A stretch of 64,000 nucleotides of DNA, taken from Achromobacter denitrificans NBRC 15125 (GTDB lineage Bacteria; Pseudomonadota; Gammaproteobacteria; Burkholderiales; Burkholderiaceae_B). The position numbers were made by a program, and so were the translations under genes. Positions 20,178-29,609 of this stretch are shown here, in pieces (positions within the stretch are counted from its first letter, which is position 1; every line of letters starts with the position of its first letter). The notes below the pieces were generated by a model. It saw only the letters and a list, made by a program, of their open reading frames with translations, was not told where the DNA came from and did not search any database. Where the stretch lies: the NCBI RefSeq assembly GCF_001571365.1, contig NZ_BCTQ01000007.1:1-64000 (forward strand), read 5' to 3'.

Positions 20178-22082
20178 CTAAGCTTCCCCGCCCACAGCAG
20201 GACTAATCTCCCCCACGTACCGGCAATCCAGTTCCAGGGACAACTCGTCCATGCCCAGGATATCCAGTTCCACCGCCGTCCCCCGCTCCAGCTCCGGCAT
20301 TCCGCCGATTCGCGTGACCAGGGGCGCATTGGCGAAACGGACGAGATCCTCGCGCAGGACGTGCGCGACCGTGCGGGTCACGTTGTGCTGTTTCAGCCAG
20401 CGCAGGCACCAGTAGCGTTCCATCGCGCTCTGGAATTCCGCCCAGGCGGCGTATTGCGCGTCGAAGGCGCCGATGATGGCGAACAGGTCGGCATCGCGCG
20501 GCTTGAAGGGGGCCACCAGGCGCGCGGACACGCCGTGCTCGACCGCGGCGATCAGCTGCCACTGGTTGACCAGGTCCACGTAGCGCCGCAGGGGCGAGGT
20601 GCTCCAGGCGTATTGCGGCACGCCGATGGCTTCGTGCGGCAGCGCCTGCGTGCTCATGCGCACGCGGCCGGCCTGCTGCGAACGGTAGATGCCCGGCACG
20701 CCGTGCTGGTGCAGCAGGCCGCCCCACAGGTTGTTCGCCAGGATCATGTATTCGGCCACCATGCGGTCCAGCGGCGCGTTGCGCTGGCGCGGGACCAGGC
20801 GCACCGGGGTGTCGGGATCGTCGGGGTCGCCGTCCAGGTAGAAGCTGTATTCGACGCGCGAATTGTTCTCGGGCTTGCCGCGCACGTTCTCGCGCTGGGC
20901 CGACAGGGCCTGCGCCAGCTTCCACAGCGGGCGCAGCCAGTGGCCGTAGGGCAGCTCGGCGGACGGATCCGACAGGCTGGCTTCGGTGACCTGGGCATCG
21001 AGCATGTTGTGGCGCAGGTTCTCGCGCACCACGATGCGTTCCAGGCGGGTTTCCGATTCGATGACTTCGCCGGTTTCCGGATCGGCCACGACGTACAGCG
21101 ACAGCACCGGCACTTCGCGGCCGGCGTCCAGCGAGAAGGCCTGGATGACGTTGTCCGGCTGCATCGGGATCTTGTCGCCCGGCATGTAGACGGTGGACAG
21201 GCGCGCGCGGGCCAGCTTGTCGAACTCGCTGTCGCGCGTCACGGTCAGGCCGGGGGCGGCCACGTGCACGCCGACGCGCACCCGGCCGTCCGGCAGGGAG
21301 GTGACGGACAGCGCGTCGTCGATTTCGGTGGTGGTGACGTCGTCGACCGAATAGATTTCGGCGTCCGAGAGCGGCAGCTCGCGGTCGATGGGGGGCAGTT
21401 CCAGGTCGGGGAAGGCCAGGCCGCGCGGGAAGTTGGTCGCCAGGAAACGGCGCTTGTGCAGCGCCAGCGCGTGCGGCCACGCGCCCAGTTCCAGCAGCAG
21501 GCGGTCGGGGCTCTTGCCCAGCTTGGCGCAGGCGGCGTCCAGCGCCTTCCATTGCTGCGAATTCTTGTCGGGGCGGATCAGCAGGGATTCCGCGGCCTGG
21601 GCGATCGGCTCGGGCAGGCGTCCGGCGGCCATTTCGTCCACCCATTCCTGCTGCTGCTCGGCCTGGCGCTGCTTTTTCTCAAGCGCGGCCAGAGCGGCGG
21701 CCAGGATGTCGGGCGGCGCCGGGCGGTAACGGCCCTTGCCGCGACGGTGGAAGTAGGCGGGCGCGCCGTGCAGGCGCATCAGCAGGGCGGCGTGTTCCAC
21801 CGGCGTGGGGGCATGGCCGAAGTAGTCGGCGGCCAGGGCGGGCGCGTCGAATTCCTCCTGCGGCGCGCATTCCCACAGGAACTGCAGGTCCAGGGCCTCG
21901 GCCGCCTCGGCGGCCTGGCTCATCAGCGCGGCCGGCTCGGGCGCGGCGAAGTTGAACAGCGTGTTCGCGCGCTTGATCTTGCTGCGCTTGCCGGACTCCG
22001 ACTCCACCTGCAGGCTGGCGTCGGTCTCCGACAGGATATGGCCGGCCTTGAAGCTGCCGTCGTCTTCGTAAAACACATACAT
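20178..22082 (-). CDS. RNase II/RNase R family (RNB domain) exoribonuclease
   Basis: A 634-residue RNB-domain protein; start MYVFYEDDGSFK chosen over an upstream in-frame ATG with no resemblance to the family. The catalytic metal-binding cluster reads SVDDVTTTEIDDAL and the catalytic arginine region TSPLRRYVDLVNQWQ. In E. coli RNase II the corresponding cluster has Asp at 201, 207, 209 and 210; the second position is Glu here. The N-terminal part has no obvious cold-shock domain and is family-specific. It probably degrades RNA 3' to 5' in the cytoplasm. Upstream on the same strand are yqiA and mpl. Confidence 0.88.
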   Translation of the reverse strand: MYVFYEDDGSFKAGHILSETDASLQVESESGKRSKIKRANTLFNFAAPEPAALMSQAAEAAEALDLQFLWECAPQEEFDAPALAADYFGHAPTPVEHAALLMRLHGAPAYFHRRGKGRYRPAPPDILAAALAALEKKQRQAEQQQEWVDEMAAGRLPEPIAQAAESLLIRPDKNSQQWKALDAACAKLGKSPDRLLLELGAWPHALALHKRRFLATNFPRGLAFPDLELPPIDRELPLSDAEIYSVDDVTTTEIDDALSVTSLPDGRVRVGVHVAAPGLTVTRDSEFDKLARARLSTVYMPGDKIPMQPDNVIQAFSLDAGREVPVLSLYVVADPETGEVIESETRLERIVVRENLRHNMLDAQVTEASLSDPSAELPYGHWLRPLWKLAQALSAQRENVRGKPENNSRVEYSFYLDGDPDDPDTPVRLVPRQRNAPLDRMVAEYMILANNLWGGLLHQHGVPGIYRSQQAGRVRMSTQALPHEAIGVPQYAWSTSPLRRYVDLVNQWQLIAAVEHGVSARLVAPFKPRDADLFAIIGAFDAQYAAWAEFQSAMERYWCLRWLKQHNVTRTVAHVLREDLVRFANAPLVTRIGGMPELERGTAVELDILGMDELSLELDCRYVGEISPAVGGEA

Positions 22083-22155
22083 GGTGGGGATCGTCCTGGG
22101 CGGCGCGCACGCGCCGCCTTGCGCAGCTATATAGAGTGTTGAGGTCTGAAACTGA

Positions 22156-22758
22156 TTATTGGGGGCGAACCTGCTTGTCGCCAAGGGCGAATTCAAGCAC
22201 CTCGGGCATCCAGTCCGCGAAGTCGGACAGGCCGTGGTCGCTGCCTTGCACGATGCGCTGGCGGCAATCCGCGTACCGGTCGCGCATTTCCCGCCAATCC
22301 AGCACCTCGTCGCCGGTCGCCGCCACCAGGAAGTACCGGTCGGGCTGGGTGATGCGGGGCACGTGGATCGCGGCCAGTTCGTCCACGTATCCGGGCAGGA
22401 AGGCGAACGGCGCGTCGGAATGATACATGCGGTGCTCGCCGACCTGGGTGGCGAGGTCGCGCGCGGCCTCCACGGCGGGGTTGAGCAGCACCGCCTTGCA
22501 GCCGAGCTGCTCGGCCAGCCAGGTGGCGTAGAACCCGCCCAGGGACGAGCCGATCACCGTCAGCGCCCGAGGGGAGGCGGCGCCGTCGAGCTGGCGCCGG
22601 GCAATGCCCATCGCCAGGTCGATGGCTTCCCGCGGGCTGGCGGGCAACTGCGGGCAGGCCCAGGCCGCGGACAGGCCGCGCGCGGCCATGGCGTCGGCCA
22701 TCATCCGGGCCTTGAACGAGGTCGGCGAGGAACGGAAACCGTGCAGGTAGAGGATCAT
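22156..22758 (-). CDS. YqiA/YcfP-family alpha/beta-hydrolase esterase
   Basis: A 200-residue compact alpha/beta-hydrolase of the YqiA (UPF0227) family. It starts MILYLHGFRSSPTSFKA, has the nucleophile elbow GSSLGGFYA (serine about 71), an acid in ATGDEVLDW and a histidine in GSDHGLSDF. YqiA has esterase activity on acyl substrates; the natural substrate is unknown. It lies 30 bp after mpl and 73 bp before the RNase gene on the same strand. Confidence 0.88.
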   Translation of the reverse strand: MILYLHGFRSSPTSFKARMMADAMAARGLSAAWACPQLPASPREAIDLAMGIARRQLDGAASPRALTVIGSSLGGFYATWLAEQLGCKAVLLNPAVEAARDLATQVGEHRMYHSDAPFAFLPGYVDELAAIHVPRITQPDRYFLVAATGDEVLDWREMRDRYADCRQRIVQGSDHGLSDFADWMPEVLEFALGDKQVRPQ

Positions 22759-22788
22759 GTCTCGCCTTTGCCAGGGGTGTGCGGTAGA

Positions 22789-24159
22789 TCAGGCGCGGGC
22801 CCGCAGGGCGTCGAGCAGCTTGCCGTGCACGCCGCCGAAGCCGCCGTTGCTCATGACCAGCACCTGGTCGCCCGGGCGGGCGGCGCCCGCCACCGCGGCC
22901 ACGAGCGCGTCGAGGTCATCGTAGCTCGACGCGCGGTCTCCCAGGGGGGCGAGCACTTCCGCGGGGTTCCAGCCCAGGGCGTGCTTGCCGGAATGGGCGC
23001 CGAAGCAGAACACCAGGTCGGCGTCGGCCAGGGCCTCGGGCAGGCGGGCCGCCATCGTGCCCAGCTTCATGGTGTTCGAACGCGGTTCCAGCACGGCCAG
23101 GATGCGGGCCGGGCCCACTTGGCGGCGCAGCCCTTCCAGCGTGGTGGCGATTGCGGTGGGGTGGTGCGCGAAATCGTCGTAGACCTTGACGCCGCCGACC
23201 GTGCCGCGCAGCTCCATGCGGCGCTTCACGCCCGCGAAGCGGCTCAGGGCCTCGATGCCTTGCTCCGCCGGCACGCCCGCGTGCTCGGCGGCGGCCAGCG
23301 CGGCCAGCGCGTTCATCCGGTTGTGTTCGCCGCTCAAGGTCCAGCGCACGGTGCCGATTTCCGCGCCCTCGCGCAGCACGCCGAATGCGCCGTCCGCGTC
23401 GGGCGGGCTCGCCTGCCAGGCGCCATCGGCGCCGAACGTGACGGTTTCCGACCAGCAACCGCGCGCAATCACGCGGTCCAGCGCGGCGCAATGCGCCGGC
23501 CGCACGATGCGTCCCGAGCCGGGGATCGTGCGCACCAGGTGATGGAATTGGGTTTCGATCGCCGCCAGATCGGGGAAGATGTCGGCGTGATCGTATTCAA
23601 GATTGTTCAGGATGGCCGTGCGGGGGCGGTAATGGACGAACTTGGACCGCTTGTCGAAGAATGCCGTGTCGTATTCGTCCGCCTCGATCACGAAAGGGCG
23701 CCGGGCGGGATCGTAGCGGGCGGACACCCGCAGGTCCTGCGCCACGCCGCCGATCAGGAAGTTGGGCGCCAGGCCCGCGGCTTCGAGCACCCAGGCCAGC
23801 ATCGAGCTGGTGGTGGTCTTGCCGTGCGTGCCTGCCACCGCCAGCACGTGCGCGCCGGGCAGAATGTTGTCGCCCAGCCATTGGGGGCCGGACACGTAGC
23901 GCGCGCCCGATTCCAGGATGGCTTCCATCAGCGGATTGCCGCGGCTGACCACGTTGCCGATCACGTAGAGATCGGGCTTGAGCGCCAGTTGCTCGGCGCC
24001 GAAGCCTTCGATCAGTTCGATTCCCTGTTCGGCCAGTTGCGTGCTCATGGGCGGATACACGCCCGCGTCGCAACCAGTGACCTTGTGGCCGGCCGCGCGC
24101 GCGATCAGCGCCAGGCCGCCCATGAACGTACCGCAGATGCCTAGAATGTGCAGGTGCAT
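22789..24159 (-). CDS. mpl: UDP-N-acetylmuramate:L-alanyl-gamma-D-glutamyl-meso-diaminopimelate ligase
   Basis: A 456-residue Mur-ligase family enzyme that recycles cell-wall tripeptide by ligating it to UDP-MurNAc. The start MHLHILGICGTFMGGLALIARA is chosen because ggagag lies 7 nt upstream; the frame extends further but without a signal. The ATP loop is AGTHGKTTTSSML near 110, with further Mur motifs EADEYDTAFFD, GEHNRMNALAA and YDDFAHHPTA. The G-x-C-G-T-F-M-G-G N-terminal loop distinguishes Mpl from MurC. Confidence 0.95.
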   Translation of the reverse strand: MHLHILGICGTFMGGLALIARAAGHKVTGCDAGVYPPMSTQLAEQGIELIEGFGAEQLALKPDLYVIGNVVSRGNPLMEAILESGARYVSGPQWLGDNILPGAHVLAVAGTHGKTTTSSMLAWVLEAAGLAPNFLIGGVAQDLRVSARYDPARRPFVIEADEYDTAFFDKRSKFVHYRPRTAILNNLEYDHADIFPDLAAIETQFHHLVRTIPGSGRIVRPAHCAALDRVIARGCWSETVTFGADGAWQASPPDADGAFGVLREGAEIGTVRWTLSGEHNRMNALAALAAAEHAGVPAEQGIEALSRFAGVKRRMELRGTVGGVKVYDDFAHHPTAIATTLEGLRRQVGPARILAVLEPRSNTMKLGTMAARLPEALADADLVFCFGAHSGKHALGWNPAEVLAPLGDRASSYDDLDALVAAVAGAARPGDQVLVMSNGGFGGVHGKLLDALRARA

Positions 24160-24299
24160 TGAAAACTCTCCTGTCCTGCATTGTATATATAGCGGCGGCC
24201 GGACTTGCCGCCCCGGGCGCGCCGGGGGCGGCCGTCCCTGGGCGTTCGCCTTGACGCCGGCCAACGACAAAACGCGGCGCCTGCGGTTATGATCGCGCC

Positions 24300-24833
24300 A
24301 TGAATCGACGTCTACTCCTTTCCGCCGGGGTGGCCATAGCCGCCACCGTCGCGGGCGGTTATACGCTGATGGGCCGCAAGGCTCCGGCGCCTGCCGCGCC
24401 GGCCGATGCCGGCGATCCCGTCGCCGCCTTGATGCAGTTGCAGCTTCCGGACTTGGGCGGGGCTTCCCATACGCTTTCCGGCTGGAAAGGCCAGCCTATC
24501 GTGGTCAATTTCTGGGCAACGTGGTGCGCGCCCTGCGTCCGCGAAATGCCCGAGCTCGACGCTTTGCAGAAAAAGTACCCGCAGGTGCGGTTTGTCGGCA
24601 TCGGCGTCGATTCGGCGGCGAATATGCAAAAATTCGTCGAGAAAGTGCAGGTTTCCTACCCGCTTTGGGTTATCGGCGCCGGCGCGATCGATACGTTGCG
24701 CAAGCTGGGAAATCCCAGTGGAGGCTTGCCTTTTACTATTGTTTTCAACGCAGATGGCGGCATTAACCGGAAGATATTGGGTGAAATCCAACCCGATGAC
24801 CTGGACCGCACTTTATCTGGTTTAAAGGCGTAA
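24300..24833 (+). CDS. TlpA-like thioredoxin-fold protein
   Basis: A 177-residue periplasmic thiol:disulfide oxidoreductase of the TlpA/ResA family. An N-terminal signal anchor (about 5-24) is followed by an Ala/Pro-rich linker and a thioredoxin fold with the active site [16 protein letters not shown]. The cis-proline region is GGLPFTIVF. It probably reduces disulfides, for instance in cytochrome c maturation, but no such genes are adjacent. Codon use from about 24,600 to 24,900 is more A+T-rich than the surroundings. Confidence 0.9.
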   Translation: MNRRLLLSAGVAIAATVAGGYTLMGRKAPAPAAPADAGDPVAALMQLQLPDLGGASHTLSGWKGQPIVVNFWATWCAPCVREMPELDALQKKYPQVRFVGIGVDSAANMQKFVEKVQVSYPLWVIGAGAIDTLRKLGNPSGGLPFTIVFNADGGINRKILGEIQPDDLDRTLSGLKA

Positions 24834-24922
24834 GTCTGTTGGACAAATAGTAGGAATTGGCGTAAAAAGCTGGTTTATCGGCTGTTTTGCCAACAATTGG
24901 CAAACCACTCATTGGCAAGCGC

Positions 24923-25357
24923 ATGGCGCAAAACATACTGGTATTGCATGGCCCGAACCTAAACCTGCTCGGCACCCGGGAACCTCATATCTACGGCAGC
25001 CTCACGCTGCAGCAGATCAACGAGGGGCTGGAGCTGCTCGCAGGCGAACTGGGCGCCACGCTGACAGCGTGGCAAGGCAATCACGAAGGCGCGCTGGTTG
25101 ACCGCATTCAGGCGGCCCGGCAAGACGGCACAGACTTCATCATCATCAACGCGGCGGCATATACGCACACCAGCGTCGCGGTTCGCGATGCGCTGGCCGG
25201 GGTCGCGATCCCATTTATTGAAGTACATTTGTCCAATCTGTATAAGCGAGAGCCCTTCAGGCATCACTCTTACCTGTCCGACCTGGCGGTAGGCCTCATC
25301 AGCGGCCTCGGCGCGGACGGCTACGAGGCGGCTCTCCGTTACGCAGTGCGGCACTGA
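24923..25357 (+). CDS. aroQ: Type II 3-dehydroquinate dehydratase
   Basis: A 144-residue type II dehydroquinase of the shikimate pathway. It starts [20 protein letters not shown], which contains the catalytic-lid arginine. [16 protein letters not shown] carries the asparagine-alanine substrate motif, and the catalytic histidine lies in [17 protein letters not shown]. An in-frame TTG at 24887 would add 12 residues but lacks support. It sits just upstream of accB-accC, an association seen widely in proteobacteria. Confidence 0.95.
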   Translation: MAQNILVLHGPNLNLLGTREPHIYGSLTLQQINEGLELLAGELGATLTAWQGNHEGALVDRIQAARQDGTDFIIINAAAYTHTSVAVRDALAGVAIPFIEVHLSNLYKREPFRHHSYLSDLAVGLISGLGADGYEAALRYAVRH

Positions 25358-25443
25358 TCTCGCACCAACTCACAGCATCTACATCTTTACGGCGCGGACC
25401 CGACGCTGGGACGTCGCCGACACTATCTCGGGAAGCAGCTTCT

Positions 25444-25899
25444 ATGGACCTCCGAAAACTCAAAACCCTGATCGACCTGGTGGCTGAATCGGGTATCGCC
25501 GAGCTGGAAATCACCGAAGGCGAAGGCAAAGTGAGGATCGTCAAGTTCTCGCAAACCTTGCAGCCGGTGGCCTACCACCATCCCGAAGCCGGCGTGCCCG
25601 TCGCGCCCGTGGCCCCGGCCGCCGCCCCGGCCGCTCCCGCCGCCGAAGCCGCGCCGGTCATCCAGGGCCACGTCGTGAAGGCCCCCATGGTGGGCACCTT
25701 CTACCGTTCGCCGAATCCGGGCGCCGCGCCCTTCGTCGACGTCGGCGCGACCGTCAAGGAAGGCGATCCGCTCTGCATCATTGAAGCCATGAAGCTGCTC
25801 AATGAAATCGAAGCCGACAAGTCCGGCGTCATCAAAGAAATCCTGGTCGAAAACGGTGAGCCCGTCGAGTACGGTCAACCCCTGTTCGTCATTGGCTGA
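25444..25899 (+). CDS. accB: Biotin carboxyl carrier protein of acetyl-CoA carboxylase
   Basis: A 151-residue BCCP, the swinging biotin carrier for the first step of fatty acid synthesis. An N-terminal domain (1-45), an Ala/Pro-rich linker (about 55-75) and a C-terminal biotinyl domain are visible. The biotinylation motif reads [12 protein letters not shown]; the residue after the target lysine is Leu rather than the more common Met. It is followed 9 bp later by accC, its partner. Confidence 0.96.
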   Translation: MDLRKLKTLIDLVAESGIAELEITEGEGKVRIVKFSQTLQPVAYHHPEAGVPVAPVAPAAAPAAPAAEAAPVIQGHVVKAPMVGTFYRSPNPGAAPFVDVGATVKEGDPLCIIEAMKLLNEIEADKSGVIKEILVENGEPVEYGQPLFVIG

Positions 25900-25908
25900 T
25901 AGCTGAAA

Positions 25909-27255
25909 ATGTTCGAAAAAATCCTGATCGCCAATCGGGGCGAAATCGCCCTGCGCATTCAGCGCGCTTGCCGCGAGCTGGGCATCAAGACCGTGGTCGT
26001 GCACTCCGAGGCCGACCGCGAAGCCAAGTACGTGCGCCTGGCCGATGAATCCGTGTGCATCGGGCCCGCGCCGTCGCGTGAAAGCTACCTGAACATGCCG
26101 GCCATCATCTCGGCCGCCGAAGTCACCGATTCCGAGGCTATCCACCCGGGTTACGGCTTCCTGTCCGAGAACGCCGATTTCGCCGACCGCGTCGAAAAGA
26201 GCGGTTTCGTGTTCATCGGCCCGCGTCCCGACACCATCCGCCTGATGGGCGACAAGGTCAGCGCCAAGCACGCCATGATCGAAGCCGGCGTGCCGGTGGT
26301 GCCGGGTTCGGAAGGCGCTTTGCCCGACGATCCGCAGGAAATCATCCGCGTTGCGCGCGAAGTCGGCTATCCGGTCATCATCAAGGCCGCGGGCGGCGGC
26401 GGTGGCCGCGGTATGCGCGTGGTCTACACCGAGGCCGCGCTGCTGAACGCCGTCACCATGACGCGTTCGGAAGCGGGCGCCGCGTTCAACAACCCGGAAG
26501 TCTATATGGAGAAGTTCCTTGAGAACCCGCGCCATATCGAAATCCAGGTGCTGGCCGATGGCGGCCGCAACGCCGTCTGGCTGGGCGAGCGCGACTGCTC
26601 CATGCAGCGCCGCCACCAGAAAGTCATCGAAGAAGCGCCGGCTCCGGGCATCGCGCGCCGCCTGATCGAGCGCATCGGCGACCGCTGCGCCGACGCCTGC
26701 CGCAAGATGGGCTACCGCGGCGCCGGCACGTTCGAATTCCTGTATGAAAACGGCGAGTTCTATTTCATCGAAATGAACACCCGCATCCAGGTCGAACACC
26801 CGGTCACCGAACTGATCACCGGCATCGACCTGGTGCAGCAGCAGATCCTGATTGCCGCCGGCGAAAAGTTCACCCTGCGCCAACGCGACGTCGGCTTCAA
26901 GGGCCATGCGATCGAGTGCCGCATCAACGCGGAAGATCCGTTCCGCTTCGTGCCCAGCCCCGGCCGCATCACCAACTGGCATACGCCGGGCGGCCCGGGC
27001 GTGCGCATCGATTCGCACGCGTTCAACGGTTATTTCGTGCCGCCGAACTACGATTCGATGATCGCCAAGGTCATTACCTACGGCGATACGCGCGACCAGG
27101 CGCTGGCCCGCATGCGCATCGCGCTGTCGGAAATGGTGGTGGAAGGCATTTCCACCAACATCCCGCTGCACCGGGAATTGCTGCAGGATTCCCGTTTCGT
27201 CGAAGGCGGCACCAGCATCCACTATCTGGAAAACAAGTTGGCGCAGCGTCCCTGA
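25909..27255 (+). CDS. accC: Biotin carboxylase subunit of acetyl-CoA carboxylase
   Basis: A 448-residue ATP-grasp enzyme that carboxylates biotin on AccB with ATP and bicarbonate. The N-terminus [20 protein letters not shown] is typical, as is the glycine-rich ATP loop [12 protein letters not shown] near 160. ATP-grasp metal ligands are in [18 protein letters not shown], and [10 protein letters not shown] holds the bicarbonate-site residues. Two intrinsic terminators follow, so the aroQ-accB-accC unit ends here. Confidence 0.97.
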   Translation: MFEKILIANRGEIALRIQRACRELGIKTVVVHSEADREAKYVRLADESVCIGPAPSRESYLNMPAIISAAEVTDSEAIHPGYGFLSENADFADRVEKSGFVFIGPRPDTIRLMGDKVSAKHAMIEAGVPVVPGSEGALPDDPQEIIRVAREVGYPVIIKAAGGGGGRGMRVVYTEAALLNAVTMTRSEAGAAFNNPEVYMEKFLENPRHIEIQVLADGGRNAVWLGERDCSMQRRHQKVIEEAPAPGIARRLIERIGDRCADACRKMGYRGAGTFEFLYENGEFYFIEMNTRIQVEHPVTELITGIDLVQQQILIAAGEKFTLRQRDVGFKGHAIECRINAEDPFRFVPSPGRITNWHTPGGPGVRIDSHAFNGYFVPPNYDSMIAKVITYGDTRDQALARMRIALSEMVVEGISTNIPLHRELLQDSRFVEGGTSIHYLENKLAQRP

Positions 27256-27266
27256 CCAACGACCCT

Positions 27267-27287
27267 GGGGCCTGACGGCCCCTTTTT
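27267..27287 (+). terminator. Intrinsic terminator after accC
   Basis: The stem ggggcc/ggcccc with loop tgac is followed by five T residues, 11 bp after the accC stop. Confidence 0.85.
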
Positions 27288-27300
27288 GCTCCTGGGAAGA

Positions 27301-27320
27301 AGCCCTCTCGGGGCTTTTTC
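27301..27320 (+). terminator. Second intrinsic terminator after accC
   Basis: The stem agccc/gggct with a five-base loop is followed by ttttc, directly behind the first terminator. Confidence 0.75.
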
Positions 27321-27331
27321 TAAAGCGATAC

Positions 27332-27369
27332 GGCCGACGGGCCGCGGCATGCGCCGCGGCCCGTCGGCC
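27332..27369. promoter_or_regulatory. Perfect 17-bp stem-loop just upstream of prmA
   Basis: Arms 27332-27348 and 27353-27369 are exact reverse complements around a 4-nt atgc loop and are almost wholly G+C. The hairpin ends 5 nt before the ggaagaa ribosome site of prmA. It has no T-run, so it is not a simple terminator; it may shield or regulate the prmA leader, or protect a 3' end from decay. Confidence 0.7.
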
Positions 27370-27386
27370 AGATGGAAGAATCAATC

Positions 27387-28316
27387 ATGCGTGAACTCGT
27401 GCTCCATTGCCTGGAGGCTCAGGCCGAGGCCCTGTCGGACGCGCTGCTCGAAGCGGGCGTGCTGTCGGTGTCCGTCGAAGACGCCGACCTGGGCACCGAT
27501 GACGAGCGCCCCTTGTTTGGCGAACCGGGCACCGAGCCCGACGTGCAGGCCTGGGACCGCAACCGCGTCGTCGCCCTGCTGCCCGATGGAGCCGACCCGG
27601 CGCAGATCATGGCGGAGGCCGCCGAGGCCGGCGGACTGGATCCGGCGCTGTTCGCGGGCTGGAGCCTGCGCGACGTGCCCGACGCCGACTGGGTGCGCCT
27701 GACGCAATCGCAATTCGGCCCCATCCACATCGCCGAGCGGCTGTGGATCGTGCCCAGCTGGCACCGCGACAATCCCGACGTGCCCGGTTTCGAGCCCGAC
27801 GCGCCCGTGCAGGACGGCGCGATCCACATCGAACTCGATCCCGGCCTGGCGTTCGGCACGGGCAGCCATCCCACGACCCACCTCTGCCTGGCCTGGCTCG
27901 AAGCCGAGCTGCCGCAAGGCGCCACGCTGCTGGACTACGGTTGCGGCTCCGGCATTCTCGCCATCGCCGCGCGCAAGCTGGGCGCCGGGCCGACCCTGGC
28001 CGTCGATATCGATGCCCAGGCCGTCCAGAGCACGGCCTTCAATGCCCAGGTGAACCAGGTCGAGCTCCAGGCCATGCTGCCCGACGCGCTGCCGGAAGGC
28101 ACGTTCGGCGTGGTGGTGGCCAACATCCTGTCCAATCCGCTGAAGGTGCTGGCGCCCATGCTGGCCGGCCGCGTCGCCGAGGGCGGCCATCTGGTGCTGT
28201 CGGGCGTGCTGGAGCGCCAGGCCGAGGAAGTGGCCGCCGCCTATGCGCCCTGGATCGCCATGTCGGTCTGGCGCGCGCGCGACGGCTGGGTCTGCCTGCA
28301 CGGCCAGAAGGCCTGA
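27387..28316 (+). CDS. prmA: Ribosomal protein L11 methyltransferase
   Basis: A 309-residue methyltransferase that trimethylates several residues of ribosomal protein L11. The N-terminal L11-binding domain (1-100) begins [16 protein letters not shown]. The SAM-binding domain has [18 protein letters not shown] near 166 and the substrate motif [27 protein letters not shown] is a PrmA hallmark. I prefer the ATG at 27387, with ggaagaa 6 nt upstream, to the ATG at 27372. Confidence 0.94.
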   Translation: MRELVLHCLEAQAEALSDALLEAGVLSVSVEDADLGTDDERPLFGEPGTEPDVQAWDRNRVVALLPDGADPAQIMAEAAEAGGLDPALFAGWSLRDVPDADWVRLTQSQFGPIHIAERLWIVPSWHRDNPDVPGFEPDAPVQDGAIHIELDPGLAFGTGSHPTTHLCLAWLEAELPQGATLLDYGCGSGILAIAARKLGAGPTLAVDIDAQAVQSTAFNAQVNQVELQAMLPDALPEGTFGVVVANILSNPLKVLAPMLAGRVAEGGHLVLSGVLERQAEEVAAAYAPWIAMSVWRARDGWVCLHGQKA

Positions 28317-28340
28317 GCGTCTACGCTGCACGATCGCGCC

Positions 28341-29597
28341 ATGGCCCTGACCACCCGCTGCCCGCAGTGCGGCACCTCCTTCAAGGTCGTGCCTGACCAG
28401 CTCCGGGTCCGCAATGGCCTCGTGCGCTGCGGCGCCTGCTCGACCGTGTTCGACGGCCGCGCCTGCCTGGTGCCCGAAAGCGGCCAACCCACCGCGCGCG
28501 CGCCGGTTGCGCCTCCCGCGCCGGTGGCGCCGAGCGCGCCCATCCCGCCGGCCGCGTCCTGGTCGGGCGCCAATCCCGCCCCGGTCCTGGCGACGCCCGC
28601 GGCATCCGTTCCTCCCTGGGAGGACGAGCCCGAGGCGCCCGCCGCCGCCGCGCCGTCCGGTTACCCGCCGGCCGTGCTGCGCGGGCGCGACGATATCCGC
28701 CGGCGCGCCGAGCCCGAGGCTGCCGCGCCCGGCTACGAGGACGAGGAAGACGGCCTGGAGGACGACGCCGCGGCGGTCGAGCCGCCGCGCTGGGCCGAAC
28801 CCGTCCTGCCGCCATCGGCCACCCGTCGCGCCGATCCGGTGTTCGCGGATGCCGGATCCGCCGGCGACGCTCGCCGCCGTGCCGACGCGCCCGCCGAGCC
28901 GTCGATCGCCCCGGCCGGCGATTACCGGCACGTCGATGTGCGCGATGACGCGCGCGACGACGAATACGATGACGAATACGCGCCCGACCGCGAGGATCCG
29001 CAGGAGCCGGTGCTGGGCGACACGCGCACGCGCTATTCCAGCGCGACCGACGTGGGCCGCGCGCCGCCCGAGTTCCTGGACCAGGACCGCGCGGAGCGCC
29101 GCGGCCTGATCAACCGGCTCTGGGCCGGCGCCTGCCTGGCGGGCCTGATCGCGCTGGGCCTGCAATTGCTGTATGTGTACCGCAGCGACATCGCCAATTC
29201 CGTGCCGGCCCTGCGTCCGGTGCTGGAAGCCGCGTGCCGGCCCCTGGATTGCGCCGTGGGCTACGCGCGCCGCCTGGAGCGCATCGCGATTTCCTCTTCG
29301 TCGCTGCAGCCGCCGACCGGCGCCGCTGCGATCGACGACGGTCGCAGCCGGCTGGTGTTGAACCTGGTGCTGCGCAACCGCTACGACAAGCCGCAGCACT
29401 GGCCCGCGCTGGTGCTGGACCTGACCGACCTGTCGGACACGGTGGTCGTGCGCCGCGTGCTGATGCCCGAAAACTACCTCACCCCCGAACAGTTGCGCGG
29501 CCCCTTCGCGCCCGCCGGGGAGCTGAAGATCTCGGTGCCCATTGAAGTGACCGGCGTCCAGGTCAATGGCTACCAAATCGATAAATTCTTTCCTTAA
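28341..29597 (+). CDS. Zinc-ribbon DUF3426 membrane protein
   Basis: A 418-residue protein. An N-terminal MJ0042-type zinc ribbon (TRCPQCGTSFKVVPDQLRV, then VRCGACSTVFDG) has the two C-x-x-C pairs. A long Pro/Ala- and Asp/Glu-rich, probably disordered region follows (about 50-245), then one membrane helix near 260-280 and a C-terminal domain of the DUF3426 type. It usually follows prmA in betaproteobacteria (recalled). Function unknown; the layout suggests a cytoplasmic zinc ribbon tethered to a periplasmic domain. Confidence 0.85.
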   Translation: MALTTRCPQCGTSFKVVPDQLRVRNGLVRCGACSTVFDGRACLVPESGQPTARAPVAPPAPVAPSAPIPPAASWSGANPAPVLATPAASVPPWEDEPEAPAAAAPSGYPPAVLRGRDDIRRRAEPEAAAPGYEDEEDGLEDDAAAVEPPRWAEPVLPPSATRRADPVFADAGSAGDARRRADAPAEPSIAPAGDYRHVDVRDDARDDEYDDEYAPDREDPQEPVLGDTRTRYSSATDVGRAPPEFLDQDRAERRGLINRLWAGACLAGLIALGLQLLYVYRSDIANSVPALRPVLEAACRPLDCAVGYARRLERIAISSSSLQPPTGAAAIDDGRSRLVLNLVLRNRYDKPQHWPALVLDLTDLSDTVVVRRVLMPENYLTPEQLRGPFAPAGELKISVPIEVTGVQVNGYQIDKFFP

Positions 29598-29609
29598 AGG
29601 ATGACAAAC

